Shown here in pieces: positions 1 through 7,897 of a DNA stretch of 64,000 nucleotides (position 1 is the first letter of the stretch; each line of letters begins with the position of its first letter). Source of the stretch: Aquibium microcysteis. GTDB lineage: Bacteria; Pseudomonadota; Alphaproteobacteria; Rhizobiales; Rhizobiaceae. The translations under genes were made by a program, and so were the position numbers. Where the stretch lies: contig NZ_CP061080.1 in the NCBI RefSeq assembly GCF_014495845.1, forward strand, positions 1,167,001 to 1,231,000, read 5' to 3'. The notes below the pieces were generated by a model that had not been told where the DNA came from, did not search any database, and was given only the letters and a program-made list of their open reading frames with translations.

Positions 1-355
1 CACCGACATTGATGCCGATCCGCAGGGTGAGATATCCGGGCGTGTCGGTCAGGTCGTTGCTGTCCTTGATGGCGCGCTGCACGTCGACGGCGTACTGCAC
101 GGCGTCGACGGCGCTGTGGAACTCCGCGATCATCCCGTCGCCTGTCGACTTGACCAACCGGCCGGCATACTCCGCCAGTTTCGGGTCGAGCAGTTCCGAG
201 CGCAGCCGGCGCAGGCGCTCGAGCGTCAGCGCCTCGTCGGAATGCATCAGCCGCGAATAGCCGACGACGTCGGTCACCAGGATTGCGGCCAGCCGCCGCT
301 GGACCCGGATCGGCGATCCGCGGACGGGAGATCGTGGCGTGGCGGTCTGGTCCAT
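1..355 (-). CDS. Class III adenylate/guanylate cyclase, N-terminal fragment
   Basis: The gene runs off the left edge, so only about 118 N-terminal residues are visible, read leftwards from an ATG at 353-355. After a short basic leader comes VQRRLAAILVTDVVGYSRLM, the usual opening of a class III nucleotidyl cyclase with its metal-binding Asp, and later LVKSTGDGMIAEF and AVQYAVDVQRAI. These mark the cyclase homology domain at the extreme N terminus. In rhizobial proteins of this layout the domain is often followed by TPR repeats, but that part lies outside the window. It would make cAMP (or cGMP) in the cytoplasm. The family is clear; the substrate and partner domain are unknown. Confidence 0.85.
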   Translation of the reverse strand, partial: MDQTATPRSPVRGSPIRVQRRLAAILVTDVVGYSRLMHSDEALTLERLRRLRSELLDPKLAEYAGRLVKSTGDGMIAEFHSAVDAVQYAVDVQRAIKDSNDLTDTPGYLTLRIGINVG

Positions 356-635
356 GGGCTGCGGGTCGCTCGCGATGCCATGCCGGCGGTCCCGGCACAC
401 TGTTTCGAGCAAGACGCCCGAAAGGCGACTCAGCCCCCCGGCATTCTCCTCGGTCCGCCCCTATGTGGCCTTCGCACCTGCAAAGAACAAGGGTCGCCGG
501 GTCGCGACCGGCTCACGCCGCTGTGACCTGCGGGCGACATCCCTGTGCCGGCGAGATCGAAGCGGGCGGCGCGGCGGCGAAAAGAATCGTGCTGCCCCCC
601 CAAGGAATGGCAGACTGGCTGCGTCTCAGTGACGA

Positions 636-1199
636 ATGATGGCGATGACGGCACGGGCCGAAGCAATCGATGACGATCTCGTGGCGCGGGCGCGGGCCGG
701 CGACCGCGAGGCGTTTGCGGCACTGGTGGAGCGGCACTACGACTTCATCTTCCGCGTCGCCTGGCGCTGGTGCGGCCGCCGCGCCGATGCCGAGGACGTC
801 GCCCAGGAGGTCTGTGTCCGGCTGGGCAGAGCGATCGCGGGCTTCCGCGGCGAAGGGCGTTTCACGACCTGGCTCTACCAGCTGACGCTGAACGCCGCGC
901 GCGACCACGGCCGCCGCATTGCCCGCGAGGCGACCAGGATGGCGGCCTACGGCGTTCAGGCCCTGTCGGCCGCGGCCGTCGTGCAGCACGAGCCAGACGA
1001 TCCGGCCGATGCGCTGTGGGAAGCGGTGCGGCAGCTGCCGCCCAAGCAGTGCGAGGCGGTGCTGCTCGTCTATGGCGAGGGACTGAGCCACGACGCCGCA
1101 TCGGACGTGATGGGATGTGCCGAGGCGACGGTGTCGTGGCACATCCACGAGGCCAGGAAACGGCTGAAGGCGCTGCTGCGCCCGGCCCGGGAAGAATGA
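636..1199 (+). CDS. ECF-type RNA polymerase sigma factor
   Basis: This 187-residue protein has the two-domain ECF layout: a sigma-2 region at about residues 24-95 (RHYDFIFRVAWRW, DAEDVAQEV, FTTWLYQLTLNAARDHGRR) and a sigma-4 helix-turn-helix at about 128-178 (LPPKQCEAVLLVYGEGLSHD, then ATVSWHIHEARKRLKALL). The sigma-3 region is absent, as is usual for group IV. ATG codons at 636, 642 and 648 are all possible starts. Its stop overlaps the start of the next gene as ATGA, so the two are almost certainly co-translated. It is not the general-stress factor EcfG, because no phyR or nepR lies alongside. It probably directs its own operon and an unknown regulon. Confidence 0.9.
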   Translation: MMAMTARAEAIDDDLVARARAGDREAFAALVERHYDFIFRVAWRWCGRRADAEDVAQEVCVRLGRAIAGFRGEGRFTTWLYQLTLNAARDHGRRIAREATRMAAYGVQALSAAAVVQHEPDDPADALWEAVRQLPPKQCEAVLLVYGEGLSHDAASDVMGCAEATVSWHIHEARKRLKALLRPAREE

Positions 1200-3247
1200 C
1201 CATGGCAAGGGACGAATTCGACATCCTGCGCGACCGGCGCCCGCCGCGCCCCGACGAGGCGGCGAAGCAGCGCGCGCTGGCTGCGGCGATGGAAGCCTTC
1301 GACGAAAATTTTCCGGAGGCCACCCAAGGAACGGCCACGACGCAGCGTCCCAGCACCAGAACCCCGTCGTTCTGGAGCAGGATCATGGACCGCAGATTTC
1401 TATCCACCCCCGCCATCGCCGGCATTCTGGCGCTGCCGGCGGCCGGCTATGCCGCCTACATGCTGGTGAGCGGGAGCCCGTTCGGCCGCCAGAGCCCCTT
1501 CGTCGACAGCCGGGTGGAGCAGGGGCCGGCACCGAAGGCCGCCGCGCCGGCCGAGCCTTCGCCTGCCGAAGCCACCCCGATCGCCGAAGCCGAAGAGGCC
1601 GCCCGCGCCTTCGCCGACGACGAAGGCGCGGTGCAGGCCGACCGGTCCCTCGACGCCGCGCCGCCGCCCGCCGCGCCGGCCATCTCGGCGCCGCTCGCGG
1701 AGGCGCCGGCGCGGCTGATGACGCGCGAGGCGGCGCCCGGCGCCCGGATCGCCAGCCAGCCGCAGCCGTCGGCGGTGATGCCCGTGCCGGCCGATCCCAT
1801 TCCGCTGGCGCAGGAGAACCGCGACCGGATCGAGGCCTTCGACACGAACCCGGTGCGCTCGGCGCTGGAACACCCGGTCTCCACCTTCTCGGTCGACGTC
1901 GACACCGCCTCCTACGCCTTCGTGCGCTCGTCGTTGAAGAGCGGCATCCTTCCGCAGGCCGACACCGTGCGCGTCGAGGAGATGATCAACTATTTTCCCT
2001 ACGACTGGCCGGGTCCGCGGGACGCCGCCACGCCGTTCAACGCCACCGTCAGCGTGATGCCGACGCCCTGGAACGACCAGACCAAGCTGATGCACGTCGC
2101 CATCAAGGGCTACGATCTGCAGCCGGCCGAAAAGCCGGCCTCCAACCTCGTCTTCCTGATCGATACCTCGGGCTCGATGAACCAGCCCGACAAGCTGCCG
2201 CTCCTGAAGAACGCCTTCCGCCTGCTGGTCGACCGGCTGACGGAGAAGGACACGGTGTCGATCATCGCCTATGCCGGCAGCGCCGGCACGGTTCTCGCGC
2301 CGACGGAGGGGTCGCGGAAGGAGGAGATCCTCGCCGCGCTCGACCGGCTCGACGCCGGCGGCTCGACGGCCGGCGAGGCGGGGCTGCGGCAGGCCTACCG
2401 GCTGGCGCAGGAGAACTTCATCGACGGCGGCGTCAACCGGGTGATGCTGGCGACCGACGGCGATTTCAACGTCGGCCAGACCTCCGACGAGGACCTCGAG
2501 CGGCTGATCGAGGAAAAGCGTGCAAGCGGCGTCTTCCTCTCCGTCTTCGGATTCGGCCGCGGCAACTACAACGACCGGATGATGCAGACGATCGCCCAGA
2601 ACGGCAACGGCGTCGCCGCCTATATCGACACGCTGGCCGAGGCCGAGAAGACGCTGGTCCAGGAGGCGTCGTCGACGCTCTTCCCGATCGCCAAGGACGT
2701 CAAGATCCAGGTCGAGTTCAATCCGGCCACCGTCACGGAGTACCGGCTGATCGGCTACGAGACCCGCGCGCTCGCCCGCGAGGATTTCAACAACGACCGC
2801 GTCGACGCCGGCGACATCGGTTCGGGTCATTCGGTGACCGCCATCTACGAGATCACGCCGAAGGGCAGTCCGGCGCAGCTGATCGACGACCTGCGCTACG
2901 GCGAGGCGAAGACCGGCGATGCGCCCGGCATCGCCCATGGCGGCGAATACGCCTTCGTGAAGATCCGCTACAAGCGGCCGCACGAGGACGTCTCGACGCT
3001 GATCGAGACGCCGGTGACGGCCGAAAACGAGATCGCCGCCTTCGACGCGGCGGGCGAGGACCAGCGCTTCTCGGTCGCCGTCGCAGCCTTCGGTCAGAAG
3101 CTGAGGGGCACGGACCAGACCTCCGGCCTCGGCTACGACCGGATCATCGACATCGCCACCGCCGCCCGCGGCGCCGACCCGTTCGGCTACCGCGCGGAGT
3201 TCCTCCAGCTCGTGCGCCTCGCCTCGGCGCTCGACGCGAGGCGGTAG
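1196..3247 (+). CDS. Membrane-anchored von Willebrand factor A domain protein (YfbK type)
   Basis: The protein has 683 residues from the ATG at 1196, which overlaps the sigma-factor stop; ATG 1202 is an alternative. Residues 1-68 are hydrophilic and start with a charged helix. Residues about 69-91 form one membrane span. A Pro/Ala/Glu-rich linker follows, then a YfbK-type N-terminal domain (FSVDVDTASYAFVRSSL). The vWA domain near residue 320 carries a complete MIDAS motif DTSGSMN. The C-terminal part resembles the DUF3520 domain that accompanies YfbK proteins. ECF sigma plus vWA pairs recur in proteobacteria. The short cytoplasmic tail with a single span looks like an anti-sigma layout, which is my inference. 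The ligand is unknown. Confidence 0.85.
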   Translation: MTMARDEFDILRDRRPPRPDEAAKQRALAAAMEAFDENFPEATQGTATTQRPSTRTPSFWSRIMDRRFLSTPAIAGILALPAAGYAAYMLVSGSPFGRQSPFVDSRVEQGPAPKAAAPAEPSPAEATPIAEAEEAARAFADDEGAVQADRSLDAAPPPAAPAISAPLAEAPARLMTREAAPGARIASQPQPSAVMPVPADPIPLAQENRDRIEAFDTNPVRSALEHPVSTFSVDVDTASYAFVRSSLKSGILPQADTVRVEEMINYFPYDWPGPRDAATPFNATVSVMPTPWNDQTKLMHVAIKGYDLQPAEKPASNLVFLIDTSGSMNQPDKLPLLKNAFRLLVDRLTEKDTVSIIAYAGSAGTVLAPTEGSRKEEILAALDRLDAGGSTAGEAGLRQAYRLAQENFIDGGVNRVMLATDGDFNVGQTSDEDLERLIEEKRASGVFLSVFGFGRGNYNDRMMQTIAQNGNGVAAYIDTLAEAEKTLVQEASSTLFPIAKDVKIQVEFNPATVTEYRLIGYETRALAREDFNNDRVDAGDIGSGHSVTAIYEITPKGSPAQLIDDLRYGEAKTGDAPGIAHGGEYAFVKIRYKRPHEDVSTLIETPVTAENEIAAFDAAGEDQRFSVAVAAFGQKLRGTDQTSGLGYDRIIDIATAARGADPFGYRAEFLQLVRLASALDARR

Positions 3248-3255
3248 GGGCGGCG

Positions 3256-3315
3256 GGACACCGCGGCAGCCGGGCGGGGCGGGGGCGCCCGGGTACCCGG
3301 CCGGCCGCGGTGTCC
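3256..3315. repeat. 60-bp nested palindrome downstream of the vWA gene
   Basis: A perfect 12-bp inverted repeat (3256-3267 with 3304-3315, GGACACCGCGGC type) encloses a second perfect palindrome, CCGGGTACCCGG. It begins 9 bases after the vWA stop and could fold as a long GC-rich hairpin. There is no T run, so it would at best be a factor-assisted terminator. Confidence 0.5.
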
Positions 3316-3367
3316 ACCCACGGGCGGGCGAAGGGCCGGCGGTCTTTTCGATTGCCCCTCGGCGCTG

Positions 3368-3530
3368 CCCCTCATCCGCCTGCCGGCACCTTCTCCCCGC
3401 AAGCGGGGAGAAGGTGTCACGGCCGCGACATCGGCACCAGGTAGGCGACCTCTGCGACTGGCGAAGCCGTCGGTGACGGCGTTCTTCTCCCCGTTTTACG
3501 GGGAGAAGGTGCCGGCAGGCGGATGAGGGG
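3368..3530. repeat. Rhizobial intergenic palindrome with 32-bp inverted arms
   Basis: Arms 3368-3399 and 3499-3530 are exact 32-bp reverse complements. Each arm ends in its own small hairpin of the CTTCTCCCCG...CGGGGAGAAG type (about 3391-3412 and 3484-3508). Such hairpin pairs are common dispersed elements in Rhizobiales intergenic DNA. The rest of the gene-free stretch 3248-3814 shows no convincing coding potential; its right end should hold the promoter of the AraC gene. Confidence 0.8.
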
Positions 3531-3814
3531 CGGCGCGAAGGTCGAAGGCAAAGGCCAGTAGTGTGAGGCAGGCCGGCGGGGCGAGGGTTCCGCCGGCCTA
3601 TTCGCGTCGCGGCGGGGCATGGCCCCCGCGTCGACCGCCGCATTCGCCGCGTCGGCGCAGGGGGATCGCGGCGGCCGGGCCACACATGATCGTGTCCGCG
3701 GCGTGAACTCGTCCGCGTTGACGCGGCGGCGTCGGCGCCACTAGCTTCTGCGCGGGCGCCCGGTGCTGCCCAGGGTTGTGCGGCCCATTCCGAAGCATGC
3801 CGGCAAGAGGTTGG

Positions 3815-4726
3815 ATGCGTTACGCTTTTGAGGAGACCCCGCCACAGGCGCGCATCATGCTGCCGGCCGTCCGGCAGTCGCAGACCAGCGGCGTGATCGG
3901 CGTCGCGGAGGCCTGGGACCTCGCCTTCTGCCTCTGGCGTGCGCCGGTCGGCTTCGACGTCTCGATCCCGGCGCTGGACCACGTCACCATCAGCATCCTC
4001 GACGAAGGTCCGCCCTTCATGCGCATGGACGGGCGCTGGCGCGGACGAACGGGCGGCAAGGAGGCGGATGCGTTCCTGCTCTATCCGGGCGGCTACGACC
4101 GCCGCTGGATCGCGCCGGGCGACACGACCGGCCGGCACTACTACCTCAAGCCGGGCCTCGTGGCGGCGGCGGCGCGCGAACTCGGCCGCAGCGACGAGCC
4201 AGCCCTGCGCGAGGATCGCGTGTTCGCGCATGACGCCGACCTGCGCCTGATGCTCGACCAGTATGTCCGGCGCGGCGTCGACCCGGTGGCCCCGCCTCAG
4301 CCGATCGAGATGGACCTGCGGGCGATGCTGATCGGCATGCGCCTGGTCGGCTTCCATTCCGCCGGTTCGGGCCCGGCTGTCCCGCCGCGCATCGGGGCGC
4401 TGTCGCCCCGGCGGCTGCGGATGGTGACCGGCGCCGTCGAGGCCTGGCTCGACCAGGAGGTGTCGCTCGACCGGCTCGCGGCGGTTGCCGGCCTCGGCAA
4501 GTACCATTTCGTCACCGCCTTCCGTCAGGCCACCGGACTGACGCCGCACCGCTTCGTCACGCTGCGCCGCATCGAGCGTGCCAAGGCGGCGCTGGCGGGC
4601 GACGAACCGATCACGAGCGTCGCACTCGCCTGCGGCTTTTCCTCCCACCAGCATTTCACAACCGTCTTCCGGCGCGAGACCGGCGCGACGCCGTCGCAGT
4701 GGCGGCGCCGGATCCGCGGCCGGTGA
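3815..4726 (+). CDS. AraC-family transcriptional regulator
   Basis: The protein has 303 residues from ATG 3815, chosen because AAGAGG sits four bases upstream; ATG 3797 is possible. The C-terminal 100 residues hold the double helix-turn-helix (VSLDRLAAVAGLGKYHFVTA and ITSVALACGFSSHQHFTTVF, ending TPSQWRRR), the AraC/XylS DNA-binding domain. The N-terminal 190 residues are a probable ligand-binding region without a motif I can name. It converges on the DsrE-like gene with a 30-base gap. The target and inducer are unknown. Confidence 0.88.
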   Translation: MRYAFEETPPQARIMLPAVRQSQTSGVIGVAEAWDLAFCLWRAPVGFDVSIPALDHVTISILDEGPPFMRMDGRWRGRTGGKEADAFLLYPGGYDRRWIAPGDTTGRHYYLKPGLVAAAARELGRSDEPALREDRVFAHDADLRLMLDQYVRRGVDPVAPPQPIEMDLRAMLIGMRLVGFHSAGSGPAVPPRIGALSPRRLRMVTGAVEAWLDQEVSLDRLAAVAGLGKYHFVTAFRQATGLTPHRFVTLRRIERAKAALAGDEPITSVALACGFSSHQHFTTVFRRETGATPSQWRRRIRGR

Positions 4727-4756
4727 GCCGGTGCGGTCGCGCTGCCGTCCGCCGGA

Positions 4757-5152
4757 TCAGAACGTGACGATCTGGCGTCCTTCGTCGAGCAACCGGCGCA
4801 GCGACGCGTGGCCGCGGTCATCGACGAGAAAAGGGACGTCGGCCGCCTTCAGCGCATCGGCGACGCCGTAGGCGCCGGCACAGTAGCCGCAGACCCCGCG
4901 CAGGGCGGGCGCCGCCGCGGCATAGGCCTTGTGCAGGTCGTGCTTCCGGGACAGCACGGCGGCGAGCGTCGCCGAACCGCCGCCGTCGAAGATCAGGACG
5001 ACGTCGTCGCCATGGGCGAGGAGTTCGGCCACGAAGCCGAAGGCGCGATAGGCGCGGCTCGGCGCTTCCGTGGTGACGTTGGAATAGACGACGACGGCGA
5101 CCTTGTGGCGCTTCTCGTCTCCTCCGGCTGCGGCGGTACCGGGTTCCTGCAT
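4757..5152 (-). CDS. DsrE/DsrF-like family protein
   Basis: The protein has 131 residues, starting at the ATG at 5150-5152 preceded by AAGGAAA. The fold signature is a beta strand VAVVVYSNVTTEAPSRAYRAF, then DDVVLIFDGGGSATLAAVL and a cysteine-bearing segment VCGYCAGAYGVADALKAADV, ending LLDEGRQIVTF. This matches small DsrE-like proteins that handle sulfane sulfur, but the usual lone catalytic Cys is replaced here by a CGYC pair. It lies 68 bases downstream of the crotonase-fold gene on the same strand and may share its transcript. Confidence 0.7.
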   Translation of the reverse strand: MQEPGTAAAGGDEKRHKVAVVVYSNVTTEAPSRAYRAFGFVAELLAHGDDVVLIFDGGGSATLAAVLSRKHDLHKAYAAAAPALRGVCGYCAGAYGVADALKAADVPFLVDDRGHASLRRLLDEGRQIVTF

Positions 5153-5220
5153 GGTTCGTTTCCTTGCGCTGGATGATGGTCGACCGGGGCCGGCAGAACC
5201 GCCGGGCCCCGTGGTGCCGT

Positions 5221-6012
5221 TCACGACGGGAGCGTCTTCACGAGGGCGGCTGCCGAGGCGCCTTCGAGGCTGAGCCCATAGCCGACTTCGGCCACGATCC
5301 TGAGCTTCAGCGGCTGGACGAAGTGGATGCGCGCGTTTCGCCGCGTGACCTCGGGCGCCTTCAGGAAACGGTCGGCGAGCTGGTGCGCGCGTTCGAGCGC
5401 GGCGCCATCGGGAACGACCTCGTTGACGACGCCCCACTCGGCCGCCATCGCCGCGCTGATCGGCATCGGGTCGAGCAGCCAGGACTGCGCCCGTCCTGGC
5501 CCGGCGCGGTAGGACCAGGTCGTGAAGATGCCGTCGCCGGGAACGATGCCGCCGGAAAAATGCGGCAGGTCGGAAAAGGTGGCGCCTTCGCCGGCCACGA
5601 TGACGTCTGCCATCAGGGCGTACTCCGAGTGGATATGCGCGCGGCCTTCCACCGCCGCGATCATCGGCACGCGGATGTTGGCGAGGTTCTCCAGGATCTG
5701 GACGCCCTCGTCATGGACCTTTGACCACACGTCGGGATCGCCGACATTGCCGAAGGTCGCGAAATCGATCTGCGCCATCCAGTCGCCGGCGCCGGTGAGG
5801 ATGACGATCCGGTTGTCGCGGTCCTGGCCGATCCGGTAGAAGGCCTCGGTGAACTCGCTGTGGTCGCGTGCAGTGAAGGTGATGGGGCCGCCGGCGCCGT
5901 CGTTGATGGTGACGGTGAGCACGCCGCGCGGGTCGCGGTTCATGTGCAGGCCGCGGGCATGGCCGAAATAGGCGGGAACCGGCTCCTGCGCCGGCGTGAC
6001 GTCGCTGTGCAT
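5221..6012 (-). CDS. Crotonase-fold hydrolase of the 6-oxocamphor hydrolase type
   Basis: This 263-residue enoyl-CoA hydratase/isomerase-superfamily protein is more specific than a generic hydratase. Compared with Rhodococcus 6-oxocamphor hydrolase from memory, it shares the blocks DRDNRIVILTGAG, ILENLANIRVPMIAAVEG and PHFSGGIVPGDG. Residues His51, His128, His151, Asp160 and Glu250 correspond, each shifted by exactly six, to His45, His122, His145, Asp154 and Glu244 of that enzyme. The classical enzyme cleaves C-C bonds in cyclic beta-diketones (retro-Claisen) without CoA. The oxyanion-hole glycine environment is also retained (HSEYALMADVIVAGEGATF). The physiological substrate here is unknown; no terpene-degradation genes lie nearby. 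Confidence 0.75.
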   Translation of the reverse strand: MHSDVTPAQEPVPAYFGHARGLHMNRDPRGVLTVTINDGAGGPITFTARDHSEFTEAFYRIGQDRDNRIVILTGAGDWMAQIDFATFGNVGDPDVWSKVHDEGVQILENLANIRVPMIAAVEGRAHIHSEYALMADVIVAGEGATFSDLPHFSGGIVPGDGIFTTWSYRAGPGRAQSWLLDPMPISAAMAAEWGVVNEVVPDGAALERAHQLADRFLKAPEVTRRNARIHFVQPLKLRIVAEVGYGLSLEGASAAALVKTLPS

Positions 6013-6094
6013 GGAATGTCCTCCTGGACGGGAGCTGAAAAACGGCCGATCGCGGACGCTGCATTTCGACCGGGCCGCGGGCGGCCGCAGGGCG

Positions 6095-6544
6095 TCAGGC
6101 GCCGTAGCGGCGGGTAAAGCCCTTCAGCGAGACCGACTGGTCCATCCGCATGATGCCCGCATCCTCGATCGTCACGTGCGCCTCCAGCCCGCGCTTGAAC
6201 CCAAGGAGGAGCGTCTGCGCTGCCGGATCGTCGGGGCCGATCACCAGTTCGCACATGCTGGCGCCACCGGCGGGGAAGCGGCATTCGCTTTCGGAGAAGA
6301 CGTGGTCGAGCGCGAACACCGGCGCGCGATCGATGCGCACGGTGAGGCGCGACCCGGCGACGCCGGTCATTTCCGCGCGCAGCGTGACGGTCGTGCCGCC
6401 TGCACCGCGCTCGAAGGAGAAGACGACGTGGCGCATGCCGGCCTGGCCGATCTCGACGGTGACGGGCTCGGCTGTCGCGCGGGTCGGCCCGGTGGCCACG
6501 GCCGCGACGGCAAGGGTGCAGACGGCGAGATGGAGGGGGAGCAT
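6095..6544 (-). CDS. Exported protein of unknown function
   Basis: The protein has 149 residues with a clear cleavable signal peptide (MLPLHLAVCTLAVAAVA, cleavage near ATAEP). The mature part is beta-rich with a Cys pair (ESECRFP and SMCELVIG) that could form a periplasmic disulfide. It has no family I recognise. It lies 72 bases downstream of the larger exported protein on the same strand, so the two probably share a transcript and a compartment. Confidence 0.7.
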   Translation of the reverse strand: MLPLHLAVCTLAVAAVATGPTRATAEPVTVEIGQAGMRHVVFSFERGAGGTTVTLRAEMTGVAGSRLTVRIDRAPVFALDHVFSESECRFPAGGASMCELVIGPDDPAAQTLLLGFKRGLEAHVTIEDAGIMRMDQSVSLKGFTRRYGA

Positions 6545-6616
6545 CCGGTGTTCCTTTCGGCGGTCCTTTGGGATTGGGGGGAGGGATCCGGGCCGGGGGA
6601 CCCGGATCCCGCTGCC

Positions 6617-7849
6617 TCAGTTGATGCGGTAGACAACCGGGCAGTTGACGAGGAAGCCCACGGCCTGGGGCGGGCCGCCCGCGATCGACACGACGATGCC
6701 CTTGGCGCCGGCATTCTCGATGTCGATGGCGTTGGTGAGCTTCGTGCGCCATCCCTTCTCGATCGCCTCCTCGGTCCACAGGACCGGGAAGAGGCGCCAG
6801 ATCGGGCTGTAGTCGAGGTTGATCGTCGGGATGCCTCCCAGCACGTTGAGCGGACCGTGGCCGCCGTCCGACAGCGCCGAGTTGACGCCCTGGCGGAACG
6901 GATGGTCGATGCCGGTCGGGCCGTTGACGAAGACGTAGATCCGCTCGGCCGACTCGCCGGGCGCGGCATCCTCCAGCGCGAACGGCGTGTCGTTGAGCGC
7001 GGGCGTCAGGATCGCCCCCTCGAGCGTCGCCACCACCGGATCGTTGGCTTCGGTCGACAGGTAGAAGATCGGCTTGCCGAAAGTGTAGCCGAGCGTCATC
7101 TGCAGCGTCACCGTGCCGTCGCGCGGGCAGATCGCGGTGACCTTGTCGTGCACGATGCTCTTGTCGACGGCGCCCTCGCACATGGCGTTGAGCGTCTCCT
7201 CGGACGCGTCGAAGGCAACCATGGGCATGTTGAAGACGGCGTTCTTGCCGTTCTCGAACTGGACGAGCGGCGAGTAGTCGGCATCGCCGATCGCGCCGGG
7301 CTGCGCGGATTTCGGCGGGAAGAAGTTCGGTGCGTCGCCGGGCGTCACCGAATGCTCCGGCTTGAAGTCGACCTTGCCGGAGGCGAAGACGAAGGTGCCG
7401 TCCTTCTCGATCCGGGCGCTGCGGGTCGCCTTGCCGATCAGGCCGTAGGCGAGCTTGGCGGAGTAGTTGATGCCGTGCAGGTTGGCGAGGTTCTCGTCGG
7501 TGACGTCGGTGAGCACCGACCACACGAGTTCGCCCGACTCCAGCCGGCCCTTGCGCAGCGGCACCGTCATCGTCCCTTTCTCGAGGTCGATGTGGGCCGA
7601 TTTCATCAGGAGCACCGGGCCGAGGAAACTCGGGTTCACCTCGGACGGGGAGGGCTGGGCCACCACGATGTGCTCGTCGGGGAAGATGGCGCCCGGCGCG
7701 GGCCGCGCCTCATGCAGGGGGGCGCCTTCGGTGCCGCGCACGATCACCTCGGCCGCGGCCGGCGCAGCGATGGCGAGCGCCAGCAGGCTGGCGGACAGGG
7801 CAAGCAGCGCCGAAGTCGCGCGGCGGACTGAATGGGACGTCGAAAGCAT
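6617..7849 (-). CDS. Exported protein of unknown function
   Basis: The protein has 410 residues from ATG 7849, which is preceded by GGAGA. An in-frame ATG 12 codons further upstream has no ribosome-binding site. The N terminus is a signal peptide ending near APAAAEV. The mature protein is soluble and acidic, with repeated beta-like segments such as GKPIFYLSTEANDPVVATLEGAIL and ERIYVFVNGPTGIDHPFRQGV, and two distal Cys pairs (MCEGAVD and ICPRDG; LVNCPVVYRIN). I cannot assign a domain. The AraC gene upstream on the same strand, 48 bases away, may control it. Confidence 0.75.
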   Translation of the reverse strand: MLSTSHSVRRATSALLALSASLLALAIAAPAAAEVIVRGTEGAPLHEARPAPGAIFPDEHIVVAQPSPSEVNPSFLGPVLLMKSAHIDLEKGTMTVPLRKGRLESGELVWSVLTDVTDENLANLHGINYSAKLAYGLIGKATRSARIEKDGTFVFASGKVDFKPEHSVTPGDAPNFFPPKSAQPGAIGDADYSPLVQFENGKNAVFNMPMVAFDASEETLNAMCEGAVDKSIVHDKVTAICPRDGTVTLQMTLGYTFGKPIFYLSTEANDPVVATLEGAILTPALNDTPFALEDAAPGESAERIYVFVNGPTGIDHPFRQGVNSALSDGGHGPLNVLGGIPTINLDYSPIWRLFPVLWTEEAIEKGWRTKLTNAIDIENAGAKGIVVSIAGGPPQAVGFLVNCPVVYRIN

Positions 7850-7897
7850 GGAACGGTCTCCGTCGGAATGATGCGAACGCGTCATCGGCTCGCAGGG

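Noticed and set aside
1400-4654. A minus-strand open frame of more than 1,000 codons opposite the vWA and AraC genes
   Set aside because: It is the complement of two well-supported genes in GC-rich DNA; its composition is Arg/Gly-rich and no domain is visible.
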